Notes: generated from the sequence alone by a model not told the origin. A DNA stretch of 63,290 nt from Hyphomicrobiales bacterium (GCA_028285595.1 JANQOW010000101.1:1-63290), one strand, 5' to 3'. Positions 33,824 to 42,963 are shown, counted from the first letter of the stretch. Numbers and translations: made by a program.

Positions 33824-34858
33824 TTACAGTGCCGTCCGACGCTGCATTTGTTCCCTCCACCAGCCGATCGTTAGCTTACGAAAATCGTAAAGACCGTCCT
33901 GGAGATTTCTGTTCACTTCGGCGGCTTTGCTTTGCAAGCTCTCCTGGGTGATTTCGGAGACGTGATCCACTTGCCAGATGGGCAAGTCATCATACATCGT
34001 CGCCATCGGGGCAAAGCGTTGCACGATCGGCACTGAACCGAGAGCCAGCGCTTCCCATGTCCTGTGGCAGTCCATCCCCGCACCTGGGGGGCTGGCTACA
34101 AACTGAAAACGAGACATGGCCCTCCATAACATCGATCGCTCAATGGTGCCTTCAGGGGCCTGAGCAAAGCTCTGCTCTTGAAGGTAGGATAGCCATTCAG
34201 ATCTTACCGCGCGCTGGGTTCCCACCGTAAAATGGGTAAAAACCTCCGGCGCACGGAGCTCAAATGCGAGAGCCTGTCCGGCGATCGTATGAAGCTGCTG
34301 TTCCTGTTGGTTGGGCGTGAGCGTTTCTTCCAGATCGTGCCAGGGGCCCCACTTGTTGGCATGCAGATTGTGAAAATCGAGGCCGAGAGGAATCGGTACA
34401 GCTTTTTCGTGTTCGATATCGAGATTTTGCACCCAAGCGCCGACAAGTCGGTCATCATCCAGAAAACGCCGTGCATTCTCCTCTAAGCCCAAAACGGAGA
34501 CGGGTACCGCGTCGGTCGAATTGCCTGTCACGATTGCTATGCGTTGTGTGATCCGAGGAAATATGGTCTCCACAAACTCCCGTACATGCGAGCCGACAAC
34601 ATAGACGGCTGTTACTGGTTTGTTTGATCGCTGGATCTCTCTTTCGTAGTGATCCATTGAAACAACGAGCTCTCGAAAGTTGCTTGACGTGCGTGGCGGA
34701 TAGACATCGGCCATGCCGCAAATGAACGCTTTCGACCATACCGTCCCATGTGTGGTTTTGGCCAAGGCACTGTCATAGACAGTCGCGCTCTGAAGCGCGT
34801 GCCTGTGTCTAAGGAGCCCCCAAGCCCGTTCAATGCGTTTTACAATGCTGTTGCGCAT
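33824..34858 (-). CDS. Exostosin-like glycosyltransferase
   Basis: 344 aa. The C-terminal segment RFQFVASPPGAGMDCHRTWEALALGSVPIVQ is the sugar-nucleotide-binding signature of exostosin-type and related RXYLT1-like glycosyltransferases (GT47/GT-B). The N-terminal half has RAWGLLRHRHALQSATVYDS and is not clearly conserved. No membrane anchor is visible. It should add a sugar to a glycan during its assembly in the cytoplasm. It ends 24 bases from the convergent paralogue 1B and is 24 bases upstream-ended to the epimerase gene, with which it is probably co-transcribed. Confidence 0.8.
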   Translation of the reverse strand: MRNSIVKRIERAWGLLRHRHALQSATVYDSALAKTTHGTVWSKAFICGMADVYPPRTSSNFRELVVSMDHYEREIQRSNKPVTAVYVVGSHVREFVETIFPRITQRIAIVTGNSTDAVPVSVLGLEENARRFLDDDRLVGAWVQNLDIEHEKAVPIPLGLDFHNLHANKWGPWHDLEETLTPNQQEQQLHTIAGQALAFELRAPEVFTHFTVGTQRAVRSEWLSYLQEQSFAQAPEGTIERSMLWRAMSRFQFVASPPGAGMDCHRTWEALALGSVPIVQRFAPMATMYDDLPIWQVDHVSEITQESLQSKAAEVNRNLQDGLYDFRKLTIGWWREQMQRRTAL

Positions 34859-34881
34859 CGGCGCAGAAATCCTGGCGGGGC

Positions 34882-35874
34882 CTAGGCCGCGGAATGAGGT
34901 ACTGCGCCAGGCATGTTTACCTGCTCCTCAATCCAGCCATACGTTTCACTCAAACCTTTACGCAAAGGCTGCGTTGGAGCCCAGCCAAGTGTCTGTGAGA
35001 TGCGTTGATTGTCGGAGTTGCGCCCTCTCACGCCCTCCGGTCCGGGGACATTTCTGATCGCAACTGTCTTGCCCGATATTTCAATGATCAACTTGGCCAG
35101 ATCATTGATTGAGATCATTTCATCAGACCCGATGTTCAGTGGAGCACCATGTCCGCTGCGCATAAGTTTCAAAGTACCTTCAACACACTCGTCAACGTAA
35201 AGGAAGGAACGGGTTTGGCGGCCGTCTCCCCAAACCTCGATTTCACCGGTTTGAGTTTCACAGACTTTGCGGCAGAGCGCAGCAGGCGCCTTCTCGCGGC
35301 CTCCGCGCCAGGTTCCAAGCGGTCCAAAGACATTATGGTACCGCCCGATCGCAACGCCCATGTCATAGTTCCGCGCATAGCTGAGGTAGAGACGTTCGCT
35401 AAACAGCTTTTCCCAACCGTACTCGGAGTCTGGTGCTGCCGGATAAGCGCTGTCCTCCTCGCACCTGGGATTTTCCGGATCAGTCTGATTGTGCTCTGGA
35501 TAGATGCAAGCCGAACTCGCATAGAAAATCTTCGGGCACCGCTTCAGCCGTGCTGCTTCAAGCATGTTCAAGTTTATCAGCGCCGAGTTGTGCATGATCT
35601 GCGCATCGTTGTCGCCGGTGAAAACGAAACCTGCTCCTCCCATATCAGCGGCCAGCTGATAGATCTCATCTACATCGTCTGACACGACTCTCTCGCACAC
35701 GGATGGGGAGCGTAAATCGCCGATCTCGAAAGCATCAGCTTGAGACTCGGAAAACTCAGGATACTTCAAGTCCACACCCAATACATGGCAACCTTCGCTC
35801 TTCAACCGTGCCACGAGATGGGTCCCAATAAAACCGCCCGCCCCACACACCAGGACTCGTTTTTGTCTAGTCAT
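34882..35874 (-). CDS. GDP-mannose 3,5-epimerase
   Basis: 330 aa short-chain epimerase. The NAD motif CGAGGFIGTHL is at 10-20; the catalytic Tyr152-Lys156 pair is in EYGWEKL. The GME-specific acid/base residues are also there: Cys123 in YASSACIYPE and Lys195 in GGREKAPAALCRK. The ADMGGAGFVF, NIGSDEMISINDLAKL and PGPEGVRGRNSDNQRI blocks match plant and bacterial GME along the whole length. It should convert GDP-mannose to GDP-L-galactose (and GDP-L-gulose), giving a sugar donor for the nearby glycosyltransferases. GDP-mannose supply genes are not in this window. Confidence 0.9.
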   Translation of the reverse strand: MTRQKRVLVCGAGGFIGTHLVARLKSEGCHVLGVDLKYPEFSESQADAFEIGDLRSPSVCERVVSDDVDEIYQLAADMGGAGFVFTGDNDAQIMHNSALINLNMLEAARLKRCPKIFYASSACIYPEHNQTDPENPRCEEDSAYPAAPDSEYGWEKLFSERLYLSYARNYDMGVAIGRYHNVFGPLGTWRGGREKAPAALCRKVCETQTGEIEVWGDGRQTRSFLYVDECVEGTLKLMRSGHGAPLNIGSDEMISINDLAKLIIEISGKTVAIRNVPGPEGVRGRNSDNQRISQTLGWAPTQPLRKGLSETYGWIEEQVNMPGAVPHSAA

Positions 35875-35907
35875 TCATCCGATCTCCCTGGTTCCGCTTC
35901 GCACCGG

Positions 35908-36882
35908 TTACTCCAGAATTCGTCGCCACAGTATGGAAAAGCTTGATGCGTTCCATGCCTTTCTGAAATGTATTGGACGGAGTTGGCCCACACAACAATC
36001 TTGCCGAAATCTCTTCACTTCGTTGCATGCAAGCTGGACCTCTGAACTCAAACTCAAGATTGAGCTAATGCGGTACTTCTCGTCGCCGACACCATCAAAT
36101 ATGAAAGAACTCTCTGGCGAAGTTGAGCAAAAGTCGTCGGGCAGGGCGACAATCTCAAACTCTGACAGGCTGTAGACTTCATTTGCGAAGCAGCGCTCAT
36201 CAATGTGATCCAACTTCCGTCCCGTGCTCGCGTGCTGTTGCATTTTTTCAGAGGCTTGATTCAAGATGTGCCTGACCCTCTCCGTGGGCCGGAGCCAAAC
36301 GAACGCACAGGTGAACGGTGTGGGACGAAAAGGGCCAAGATTGACTTGCACCAGGAGATCATGATCAAGCCATTCGCCAACCACAAACTCCGGCGATTTC
36401 AGGAACACCATGTCTATATCGAGCGCCATCACTTCACATGTGTTGAGTGATACGAACTCAGCCAGGCGAGCAAAGCGACGGATTTGAAAGAACTGTGCTC
36501 TCTCATGCCGTGTGGCCGGCGGCGCTTCGCAGATTTCCCTGCTGAACGTCAGGCGGTGCTCCGGCAAGATGCCTTGCAGTTCGGCGAGCTCAGGTTGGCA
36601 CTCTTCTCCCTCCAGCAGCATGATGTGTATGTGAACGCGAAGCTTACGGCTGACACGCGCAATGCCCTGTAAGAGAGATGGTCCGTAGAGTTGCAGATAC
36701 TTAAGATCCGCGCCGGTGAACACGACGGGCCCGTCTGAATCTTTCTGAAGCGTCAGTTGGGAAGTGGGCTGCAAAGCAGGAACGCCGGCGTGGGCGGCGT
36801 TCGCACGGCGCTTGATGACGGCGGTGTTGATGAGGAAGCGGGCGTGATGAATAATCGCATCAAATAAGCAAAGTGGGTTCAT
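35908..36882 (-). CDS. DxD glycosyltransferase-like protein (paralogue 2A)
   Basis: 324 aa from ATG 36882 (MNPLCLFDAIIHHARFLI); a longer frame upstream would overlap the divergent gene. The block VMALDIDMVFLKSPEFVVG has a DxD-type motif, and DHDLLVQVNLGPFRPTPFTCAFVWLRPT and HIDERCFANEVYSLSEFEIVALPDDFCS are shared with the gene at 37578. The N-terminal GPVVFTGADLKYLQLYGPSLL is also shared. It is probably a GT-A-type glycosyltransferase of the surface-glycan locus; donor and acceptor unknown. Confidence 0.75.
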   Translation of the reverse strand: MNPLCLFDAIIHHARFLINTAVIKRRANAAHAGVPALQPTSQLTLQKDSDGPVVFTGADLKYLQLYGPSLLQGIARVSRKLRVHIHIMLLEGEECQPELAELQGILPEHRLTFSREICEAPPATRHERAQFFQIRRFARLAEFVSLNTCEVMALDIDMVFLKSPEFVVGEWLDHDLLVQVNLGPFRPTPFTCAFVWLRPTERVRHILNQASEKMQQHASTGRKLDHIDERCFANEVYSLSEFEIVALPDDFCSTSPESSFIFDGVGDEKYRISSILSLSSEVQLACNEVKRFRQDCCVGQLRPIHFRKAWNASSFSILWRRILE

Positions 36883-36964
36883 GGAGTTTGCGGAAGTTTC
36901 AGTTGGAGCGATCGCGCTGCATGTATCTACTTTTAATGAGGTATCGAAGTTGGATCGGAAACTG

Positions 36965-37567
36965 ATGTCGAATGAACCGCACCTGCAACAGCGGGCAATC
37001 CTTAGCCGCAAATGCTTGCAAGGTCTATGCGTATTGCTTTTGCTGTTCCCGTGGCTGAGCGTACAGGCCTCTGCAGCGAGCCAGCGCTATTCGCCACAGG
37101 TTTATCAGGCTGCCTACTTGCTGAGCTTGTTTCAAGAAAGCCGGCACTTGCGCCTCATACATGAGTGCATCCAACGTGAAGACCGGGCACTCGTTCAACA
37201 CGCTTTTGCCGGTGATGCGTTGAAGCGTCATGGCTTTCGGAAGATCAAGTCCCTTGATGAACTTGATCGGGATACCTCTATCCTGGCCCTCGTGGAAGGT
37301 GAACTCTACGTCCTATCTCAGGCAAAAGGGCGTGCGGCAGTGTCGCGATTTGTGGAGGCTCTTTTGGCGCATCCAAAGTTTCCGGAACTCTATAAAAAGT
37401 ATGTCAGCAGGTTGGAACTGCACGAGCGAATTGCCGTGGGTGCACTGGAATTGGCCTACACGAAGCCCGAACTCTTGCGTGGTCAAGGAGTGCGCTTCGT
37501 GCAGAGGAACATTTTGAAGCTTTCCAGAAAAAATGTGGACCGCCTAAGCGGACAAACGTTGCAATGA
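36965..37567 (+). CDS. Exported or membrane-anchored protein of unknown function
   Basis: 200 aa from ATG 36965; an earlier ATG at 36881 is unlikely because it overlaps the divergent gene's start. The N-terminus has a basic stretch and a hydrophobic core (CLQGLCVLLLLFPWLSVQASA) typical of a signal peptide or anchor. The rest is charged and helical, with no family that I recognise (HLRLIHECIQREDRALVQHAFAG, LYKKYVSRLELHERIAVGALELAY). It lies between the two paralogous glycosyltransferase genes, in opposite direction, so it may be an accessory periplasmic factor of this locus. Confidence 0.65.
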   Translation: MSNEPHLQQRAILSRKCLQGLCVLLLLFPWLSVQASAASQRYSPQVYQAAYLLSLFQESRHLRLIHECIQREDRALVQHAFAGDALKRHGFRKIKSLDELDRDTSILALVEGELYVLSQAKGRAAVSRFVEALLAHPKFPELYKKYVSRLELHERIAVGALELAYTKPELLRGQGVRFVQRNILKLSRKNVDRLSGQTLQ

Positions 37568-37577
37568 TCGCCGAGCT

Positions 37578-38558
37578 CTAGGCGGTGCCTTTGACTTGCA
37601 TCAGTAGATTTATCATTGCGGCCTTACTCCAGGACTTTCGCCTCCTGATGTCTTTAAGCCGCCCGATCATGCAGTTTGCGCGGAGGTCTGCCGGCTCCAC
37701 TTCGCGCGAGACCGATTGAGGAGCCTGCCGGAGGCGCTCAGCAAGCCTTGCCTTGTTGCGTCCCTCGCCATCAAATATCGTTTCTCCACTGTATTTCGAA
37801 GTACAGAAGTTATCCGGCAAAGCGACAAGTTCCGCATCTCCGTGCTTAACGATTGCCCGGGACAGACAGCGTTCATCGAGATGATCGACAAAGATGCTGC
37901 TGTTTAGATGAAGGAGCATCTCATCCGTTGCGGCATTGAACACCCTCCTGCTTAAGGGTGATGGGTTGATGATCATGCACGCACAAGTGAGCGGTGTTGG
38001 GCGCAATGGTCCGAGATTAACCTGCAAAGTAAGATCGTGATTTGGCCACTCTGCGAGGGCTGTCTGGGGAGATCTGGAGAACATTACGTCGATATCGACG
38101 GCGAGCAGCTTTGTTTTAACGGTCTCCAATAGCCCGGTCAGCCTTTGCATGCGACGGACTTGATAAAATTGAGCCTGGCGCGATGGATGCGGCTTTTGTG
38201 GTGTGCACGTTTCAAAGGAAATGGTGAGCCTTGAGGGGGGCATCAAGCTCTTGAGCTGACCCACGGCGTCTTCGCACTCGCCTTCCTGTTGCTGCATGAC
38301 GTGAATGTGGAGCCTCAAGTCGTTGCTTACGCGAGCTAAGCTTTCCGTGAGCCCGGGTCCATGCTTGCGGAGATAAATGGGATCAGCCGATGTGAAGACA
38401 ATTGGTGATCCGTGGTCCTCCGGCAGTTCGCCATAAAGGGGTGGCAATTGATCCACTGAACCACTTTGTGGTTTGCCGGTTCGGACCGCAAGCAGGGCCG
38501 AACTGATCCCAAATCTCGCCCAATGCCTCACACCATTAAATGGACTGAAGATGCTCAT
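37578..38558 (-). CDS. DxD glycosyltransferase-like protein (paralogue 2B)
   Basis: 326 aa from ATG 38558; the open frame continues upstream to 38840, but that part overlaps the ABC exporter gene and has shadow-like composition, so it is rejected. KTKLLAVDIDVMFSRSP carries the DxD motif; WPNHDLTLQVNLGPLRPTPLTCACMIINP and DHLDERCLSRAIVKHGDAELVALPDNFCT match the gene at 35908 along its length. The SADPIYLRKHGPGLTESLARVS block is also shared. It is probably a glycosyltransferase acting on the same glycan, transcribed after the ABC exporter (37 bases downstream). Confidence 0.75.
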   Translation of the reverse strand: MSIFSPFNGVRHWARFGISSALLAVRTGKPQSGSVDQLPPLYGELPEDHGSPIVFTSADPIYLRKHGPGLTESLARVSNDLRLHIHVMQQQEGECEDAVGQLKSLMPPSRLTISFETCTPQKPHPSRQAQFYQVRRMQRLTGLLETVKTKLLAVDIDVMFSRSPQTALAEWPNHDLTLQVNLGPLRPTPLTCACMIINPSPLSRRVFNAATDEMLLHLNSSIFVDHLDERCLSRAIVKHGDAELVALPDNFCTSKYSGETIFDGEGRNKARLAERLRQAPQSVSREVEPADLRANCMIGRLKDIRRRKSWSKAAMINLLMQVKGTA

Positions 38559-38595
38559 GATCTGGAGCCGGCTCCTGGTGCGCTGCGTGTTGCCG

Positions 38596-40320
38596 TCAAC
38601 TGGCAATAGATTCGGGAACTGGCATTTCTCCGGCCAGCTTTCGAACTGTTCCGTCCTGCAGCTCATAGGTGTTTGTTGCCAGTTCGCGCCACGCCTTTCT
38701 ATGGGCGACAACAAACACCGCCTTGGACTTGGAGAGGTCTGAAACCAGTTGGCAAATCGCCGCCTCATTCTTCTCGTCCAACGCACTTGTGACTTCGTCA
38801 AGAACGAGGAGGTCTGGCTCGCCGGCGAAGGCCCTGGCAAGTGCTATCCGCTGACGTTCACCGCCTGATAGCCTCCCCCCGAACTCACCGACCTCCGTAT
38901 CCAATCCTTCCGGTAGCTCGGCCAGCAGATTGGCCAAGCCGACCTGTTCGAGTGTGCGTTCTATCTCCGCATCAGTGATGCCATCGCGGCCAAAGGCAAC
39001 GGCGTTTCTGAGACTGCCATTAAGAAGTCGAAGCTCTTGAGGAGCGTAGCCAATCATCTGACGCCAAGTGGCTATATCCAAGACAGACAATGGCACCCCG
39101 TCGATCTCCACTTCGCCTCTTGAAGGTTTAAGAAGTCCGATCAGAATGTCTGAAAGTGTGGTTTTGCCTGCCCCGGACGGGCCGACCAGTAGAGTTATGC
39201 CGGTTTTTGGTATCGTCAGATTGATGTCGTTCAATACCGTCCGGTCGCCGTAATCGAATCCCAGTTCCTTGAACTCGATCTGTGAGCTGAACGTGGGTTT
39301 CTCACTACCGCCAAATGTGTCAGCTTCTTCTTGCCATGTCCGTTCTGAGGCGCGTCCGACTCGAAACGATTCATCCAGCTGGGAGCTTGCTTGCAGATGG
39401 CCCTGCAGTTCCCGGGCTGTGCCTCCACCTCTGAGGATTATAACCGCGAACACAATGACCTCAGCGGTGTTGAGGAGCAGATACGTCTTCGCAATGTACA
39501 AGCAGCCGAGCAGCAAGACCACCAACAGTGCTTCCGACAATCTGTCTCGCCCGCGGCTCAGAAGCGTAAGAATGAGCGTCTGGCGCTGAATCTTCTTGCT
39601 CTTCGCACTCAGTTCCGCGCTATGGCCGGCCTCACGGCCCATGGCCTTGATGGGTTTTAAGTTGGCCAGATAGTCGGTGAGTTCACTCGTGAACCGGGAG
39701 GTGAGGCGTGTTTGCTGCTTTGCGACCTCGCGTGTCTTGGAAATAAACGGCGACATGGCAACTGCCAGAATGATGAACACACCGCACGTGAGCAGCACAA
39801 GCTGGACAGAGATCAGGAGGCCGGCACCAATGTAAATCAGCGAGTTCACCACATGGGACATGAACCATGCGGAGAGCATGAACGCATGACCGACGCGTCC
39901 TGCTTCACTGTTGATGATGTGTGTCACCTCGCCTGATTTTCGAGACGTGAGGAAGGCCCAGTTAGCGAAGAAGATCGATTTGATAAGCCGCCGGCGCAAC
40001 TTGCCTGTGACGTCGGCCTCAACATGTCCTGCATAGCTTAGCGCTATGAAGGACATGATGTTCTTCATGAGTAGCATCGCCAGCATGAAAATCAGCAATT
40101 GGGTGGCGGTCGGCTGCTCCTCAAAGAAGGATAAGAACTGCAAGCTGATATCGGCGAAAGCGCTTGTTTTCTCGACACTGCCCCCTTCGCTTAGCGCAAA
40201 TATGGGAAGCAGCGCGCCTATGCCAATAATCTCGAACAGCCCGGCAGACACCAAGCAGAGCAGCACAAGCCAAGGCTTGCCATCTTTTTCATGCCAGAAT
40301 ATTCGAAATATTGACTGCAA
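38596..40320 (-). CDS. ABC exporter, MsbA/PglK-like half-transporter
   Basis: 574 aa with an N-terminal membrane domain (six spans, e.g. VLLCLVSAGLFEIIGIGALLPIF) and a C-terminal ATPase: Walker A GPSGAGKTT, signature LSGGERQ, Walker B LLVLDEVTSALD and the HRKAW switch His. The EIIGIGALLPIF start of the first span recalls lipid-linked oligosaccharide flippases such as PglK rather than MsbA. It should move a lipid-linked glycan or glycolipid across the inner membrane as a homodimer. Position beside glycosyltransferases supports export of the locus product. Confidence 0.9.
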   Translation of the reverse strand: MQSIFRIFWHEKDGKPWLVLLCLVSAGLFEIIGIGALLPIFALSEGGSVEKTSAFADISLQFLSFFEEQPTATQLLIFMLAMLLMKNIMSFIALSYAGHVEADVTGKLRRRLIKSIFFANWAFLTSRKSGEVTHIINSEAGRVGHAFMLSAWFMSHVVNSLIYIGAGLLISVQLVLLTCGVFIILAVAMSPFISKTREVAKQQTRLTSRFTSELTDYLANLKPIKAMGREAGHSAELSAKSKKIQRQTLILTLLSRGRDRLSEALLVVLLLGCLYIAKTYLLLNTAEVIVFAVIILRGGGTARELQGHLQASSQLDESFRVGRASERTWQEEADTFGGSEKPTFSSQIEFKELGFDYGDRTVLNDINLTIPKTGITLLVGPSGAGKTTLSDILIGLLKPSRGEVEIDGVPLSVLDIATWRQMIGYAPQELRLLNGSLRNAVAFGRDGITDAEIERTLEQVGLANLLAELPEGLDTEVGEFGGRLSGGERQRIALARAFAGEPDLLVLDEVTSALDEKNEAAICQLVSDLSKSKAVFVVAHRKAWRELATNTYELQDGTVRKLAGEMPVPESIAS

Positions 40321-40427
40321 TTTATCGACAGCTGAACGATGGTCAGCGTTCAGCGAGCCCCATCCATTTACGCCTACTTACCAAGATTTGGCTACAGCCT
40401 CTGACGGTAAGACGCAACCACAACATT

Positions 40428-41630
40428 CTAGTTTGCCTTTAATTTCTTTGTCCATGTTGCCCGCCAATTGTCGAATGTGTCAGGCGCCATAAACTCTTTT
40501 ACTGTAGGAACTTTGAAGCAAAATCGCCAATAGCGAACGAGAACAATCAGACAAAACACCGACATGGGAATCCATAACGTAAGATAGGCGGACATCTCGA
40601 GCGTCTTCACGAACTGGCGCCCGGTCAGCAAAATTTGATGGATTGCCACTAAAGCCAGCAAGCCAAACAATATGTTGTATGGCCGGGACGCGCGGGTGGA
40701 CCGTGCCGAGTACGGTATCGCCATGAAGGGGAGAATGAAGGCCAGCAAGCATTGAGCGATCCGGAAATGCAGTTCACCCTGCAGCTTGCTAAGATCCACA
40801 ATTCTTTCAGCATTGTTGACCTCCCGAACCAATTCAGACAGCGTGAGTTCTTGCTCAGTGGTGCCACGACTTCGATAGGTGCCGGCGCTGTGCTTGCCAA
40901 TTTCGTGCAGTACGGACTGGGAGTTCATCTTTCTTGCTGCGGGCACTGGTTTGGAGTCGAAGTCATACGATTCGGCCGGAACTTGCAGCCCCACGGCGTC
41001 TGTCACGACCACATAGCTCTCATGTGTCTGCGGGTCTACGTGATAGACCCCTGTTTTTCCGGTCCACGCTACAGTCGAGTTATCCGCGTTTTGTTTGTAC
41101 ACGAAGATCTTTTTGAACTTACTGGCCTTATGGTCAATCTCCTGGATAAAGAATGTCGATTCGTTTCTTTTGAAAAACGTTGATTGTTCAACGAGGTAGA
41201 CAAACTCTGTCTTGCCGACGAAGTGGATCATCTCGCGAAAGGAGTGGAGCGCGTGTGGTTGGATCCATCCGATGATCAGCAAGCAGACTGCGGTAATCAA
41301 CGTCGCTTGCAGTACGATGAGTTTCGTCACCGAGGGGAAGCCGTAGCCAACCGACAACATGCCGGTGACCTCCGAGTTTTTGCTCAGCTTGGAGAAGCCG
41401 AACAAAAGCGCCAGGTAAAGGCCAATGTAGGCGGCGAACGCGAGATAATTGGGAACCCAATGCACAAGCAGGTCCAGCACGACCCAGGGCGACCGCCTTT
41501 TCTCTAATACCAGATCAAGCAGTTCGATCGTGCGCTGGGTAATCAACACGATCATTCCGCCGAACAAATAAATTACAAGTGGTCGGCAGATCCTTGCGAA
41601 CACATATCGCTCAATCAGGTTCATCCGCAC
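40428..41630 (-). CDS. LptF/LptG-family permease, unpaired
   Basis: 400 aa. The start RMNLIERYVFARICRPLVIYLFGGMIVLITQRTIELLDLVLEK and the span FAAYIGLYLALLFGFSKLSKNSEVTGMLSVG are the hallmark of LptF/G, which extract lipids from the outer face of the inner membrane with LptB. A periplasmic beta-jellyroll lies between spans, and the last three spans include GELHFRIAQCLLAFILPFMAIPYS. LptF and LptG are usually encoded side by side; here only one is present, between the ABC exporter and a PimB-like gene. It may form a dedicated path for another lipid. It ends 107 bases downstream of the exporter's start. Confidence 0.9.
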   Translation of the reverse strand: MRMNLIERYVFARICRPLVIYLFGGMIVLITQRTIELLDLVLEKRRSPWVVLDLLVHWVPNYLAFAAYIGLYLALLFGFSKLSKNSEVTGMLSVGYGFPSVTKLIVLQATLITAVCLLIIGWIQPHALHSFREMIHFVGKTEFVYLVEQSTFFKRNESTFFIQEIDHKASKFKKIFVYKQNADNSTVAWTGKTGVYHVDPQTHESYVVVTDAVGLQVPAESYDFDSKPVPAARKMNSQSVLHEIGKHSAGTYRSRGTTEQELTLSELVREVNNAERIVDLSKLQGELHFRIAQCLLAFILPFMAIPYSARSTRASRPYNILFGLLALVAIHQILLTGRQFVKTLEMSAYLTLWIPMSVFCLIVLVRYWRFCFKVPTVKEFMAPDTFDNWRATWTKKLKAN

Positions 41631-41635
41631 TCTGC

Positions 41636-42781
41636 CTATTCACTCAAGCTTGCCTGTTCTGGCCAGAGCAGCGCGGACATCGTTTGCGCAACCACATTCC
41701 AACTCGACTGAGACACCACCCTGTGTCGGCCCATTCTGCCCATTTTGGCACGAAGCTCTTCATCCTTCAGAAGCTTAATGATCGCTTGCCCGATCGATTT
41801 GCTATCCCTGCCATCCACAAGCAGCCCGTTTACGCCGTCTTGCACCGCTTCCGAAGCCCCGCCAGACTGACCAGCTACAACCGGCAGGCCGCTCGATGCT
41901 GCTTCAAGAAAGACAATACCAAATCCCTCCAGTTCAAGGCCGCCATAACGGCTTCTGCAGGGCATGGCAAATATGTCAGCCGCCGCATAGTGCGCGGGCA
42001 GGGTTGACTTGCCAACCTCGCCGAGAAGCCAGATACGGTCTTTTGCAGGGCTGCCATCACGCAGTGCTTGAAGTTTTTCGGCATGGTAGCCCTTGCCTAC
42101 AATGAGCAATGCAGCATTGGGGCATTCCCGCAAAATCATCGGCATGGCCTCTATGAGTTTGTCTTGGCCCTTCCGAGGCACTAAACGCGACACGCAGAGT
42201 ATGATCCGCTCATCACCAAGCCCAAGGCTCTCTCTGATAGACGAGCCGTCCTGGTCCGGTGAGTACTCATCCACATCCACGCCTGGAGACAGTTTGTGTA
42301 ACTTACCTCCGTCTCCGATGGCGCTTAAGAAGTTGTCATGGAAGCTGTCGACAAGATAGGTGGCTGCATCGATGTGCTTCATGGCTCGGCGGAGCAATGC
42401 TCGGGCAATTGGCAGTTTTGTCCAAGCCAGCTCCGACCCGTGGGTCATGGTGACGATCCGCTCAAAACCGTCCGCTCTAAGGCGCTTAGACATCAATCCA
42501 AGGGGGGCGAGTTCGGTAAAGAGGATCCGGTCGCAGGCATGGTCTTTAGCGATCTTGGAGATCCGCTTCACCACGGATGGGGAAGGAAGAATGTACCGTT
42601 CCGCAACCCGGACGACAGGGTACGGCTGATGCGGGTCAAAGCCGGCAGAGCCTTTGCGTGTCGGCGCAATGACGACGGTTCTGTCTTCAGGCAAAGCAAG
42701 CACAAGCTGATGGACAAATGTCTCGATTCCTCCGAATTTTGGTGGAAACCAGTTTGTGACTACAGCTACCTTCGAGACCAT
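41636..42781 (-). CDS. GT4 glycosyltransferase resembling phosphatidylinositol mannosyltransferase PimB'
   Basis: 381 aa GT-B enzyme. The opening AVVTNWFPPKFGGIETFVHQL has the GGI donor loop of GT4. Several segments are close to actinobacterial PimB' as I recall it: MTHGSELAWTKLP (HGHEVGW there), SPGVDVDEYSP, CVSRLVPRKGQDKLIEAMP, the GGLELEGFGIVFLEAASSG region with the EX7E pair E285 and E293, and VVAGQSGGASEAV. PimB' moves mannose from GDP-mannose to phosphatidylinositol mannoside on the inner leaflet. It starts 5 bases after the LptF/G gene's end. Other GT4 acceptors cannot be excluded, but inositol-lipid genes follow within 2 kb, which supports this reading. Confidence 0.82.
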   Translation of the reverse strand: MVSKVAVVTNWFPPKFGGIETFVHQLVLALPEDRTVVIAPTRKGSAGFDPHQPYPVVRVAERYILPSPSVVKRISKIAKDHACDRILFTELAPLGLMSKRLRADGFERIVTMTHGSELAWTKLPIARALLRRAMKHIDAATYLVDSFHDNFLSAIGDGGKLHKLSPGVDVDEYSPDQDGSSIRESLGLGDERIILCVSRLVPRKGQDKLIEAMPMILRECPNAALLIVGKGYHAEKLQALRDGSPAKDRIWLLGEVGKSTLPAHYAAADIFAMPCRSRYGGLELEGFGIVFLEAASSGLPVVAGQSGGASEAVQDGVNGLLVDGRDSKSIGQAIIKLLKDEELRAKMGRMGRHRVVSQSSWNVVAQTMSALLWPEQASLSE

Positions 42782-42963
42782 GACGCTTCCTACAATGCCA
42801 GGTTTGTCGTGACAATCCTGAGAGCGGAACTGGCCAAGGATCTGGATCAGTAGCTGTTCATGTTTCAGCGGGGGCCTGATAGATTGATATTTGACACTGC
42901 TTTGGGCAACTGGACAGGTTCGGCGATGCAGTAGATCTCGCAGAAGGGAGACGTGCGCACTAC

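Noticed and set aside
38559-38840. N-terminal extension of the glycosyltransferase at 37578
   Set aside because: It overlaps the ABC exporter's ATPase end and is not protein-like; the ATG at 38558 fits the paralogue.
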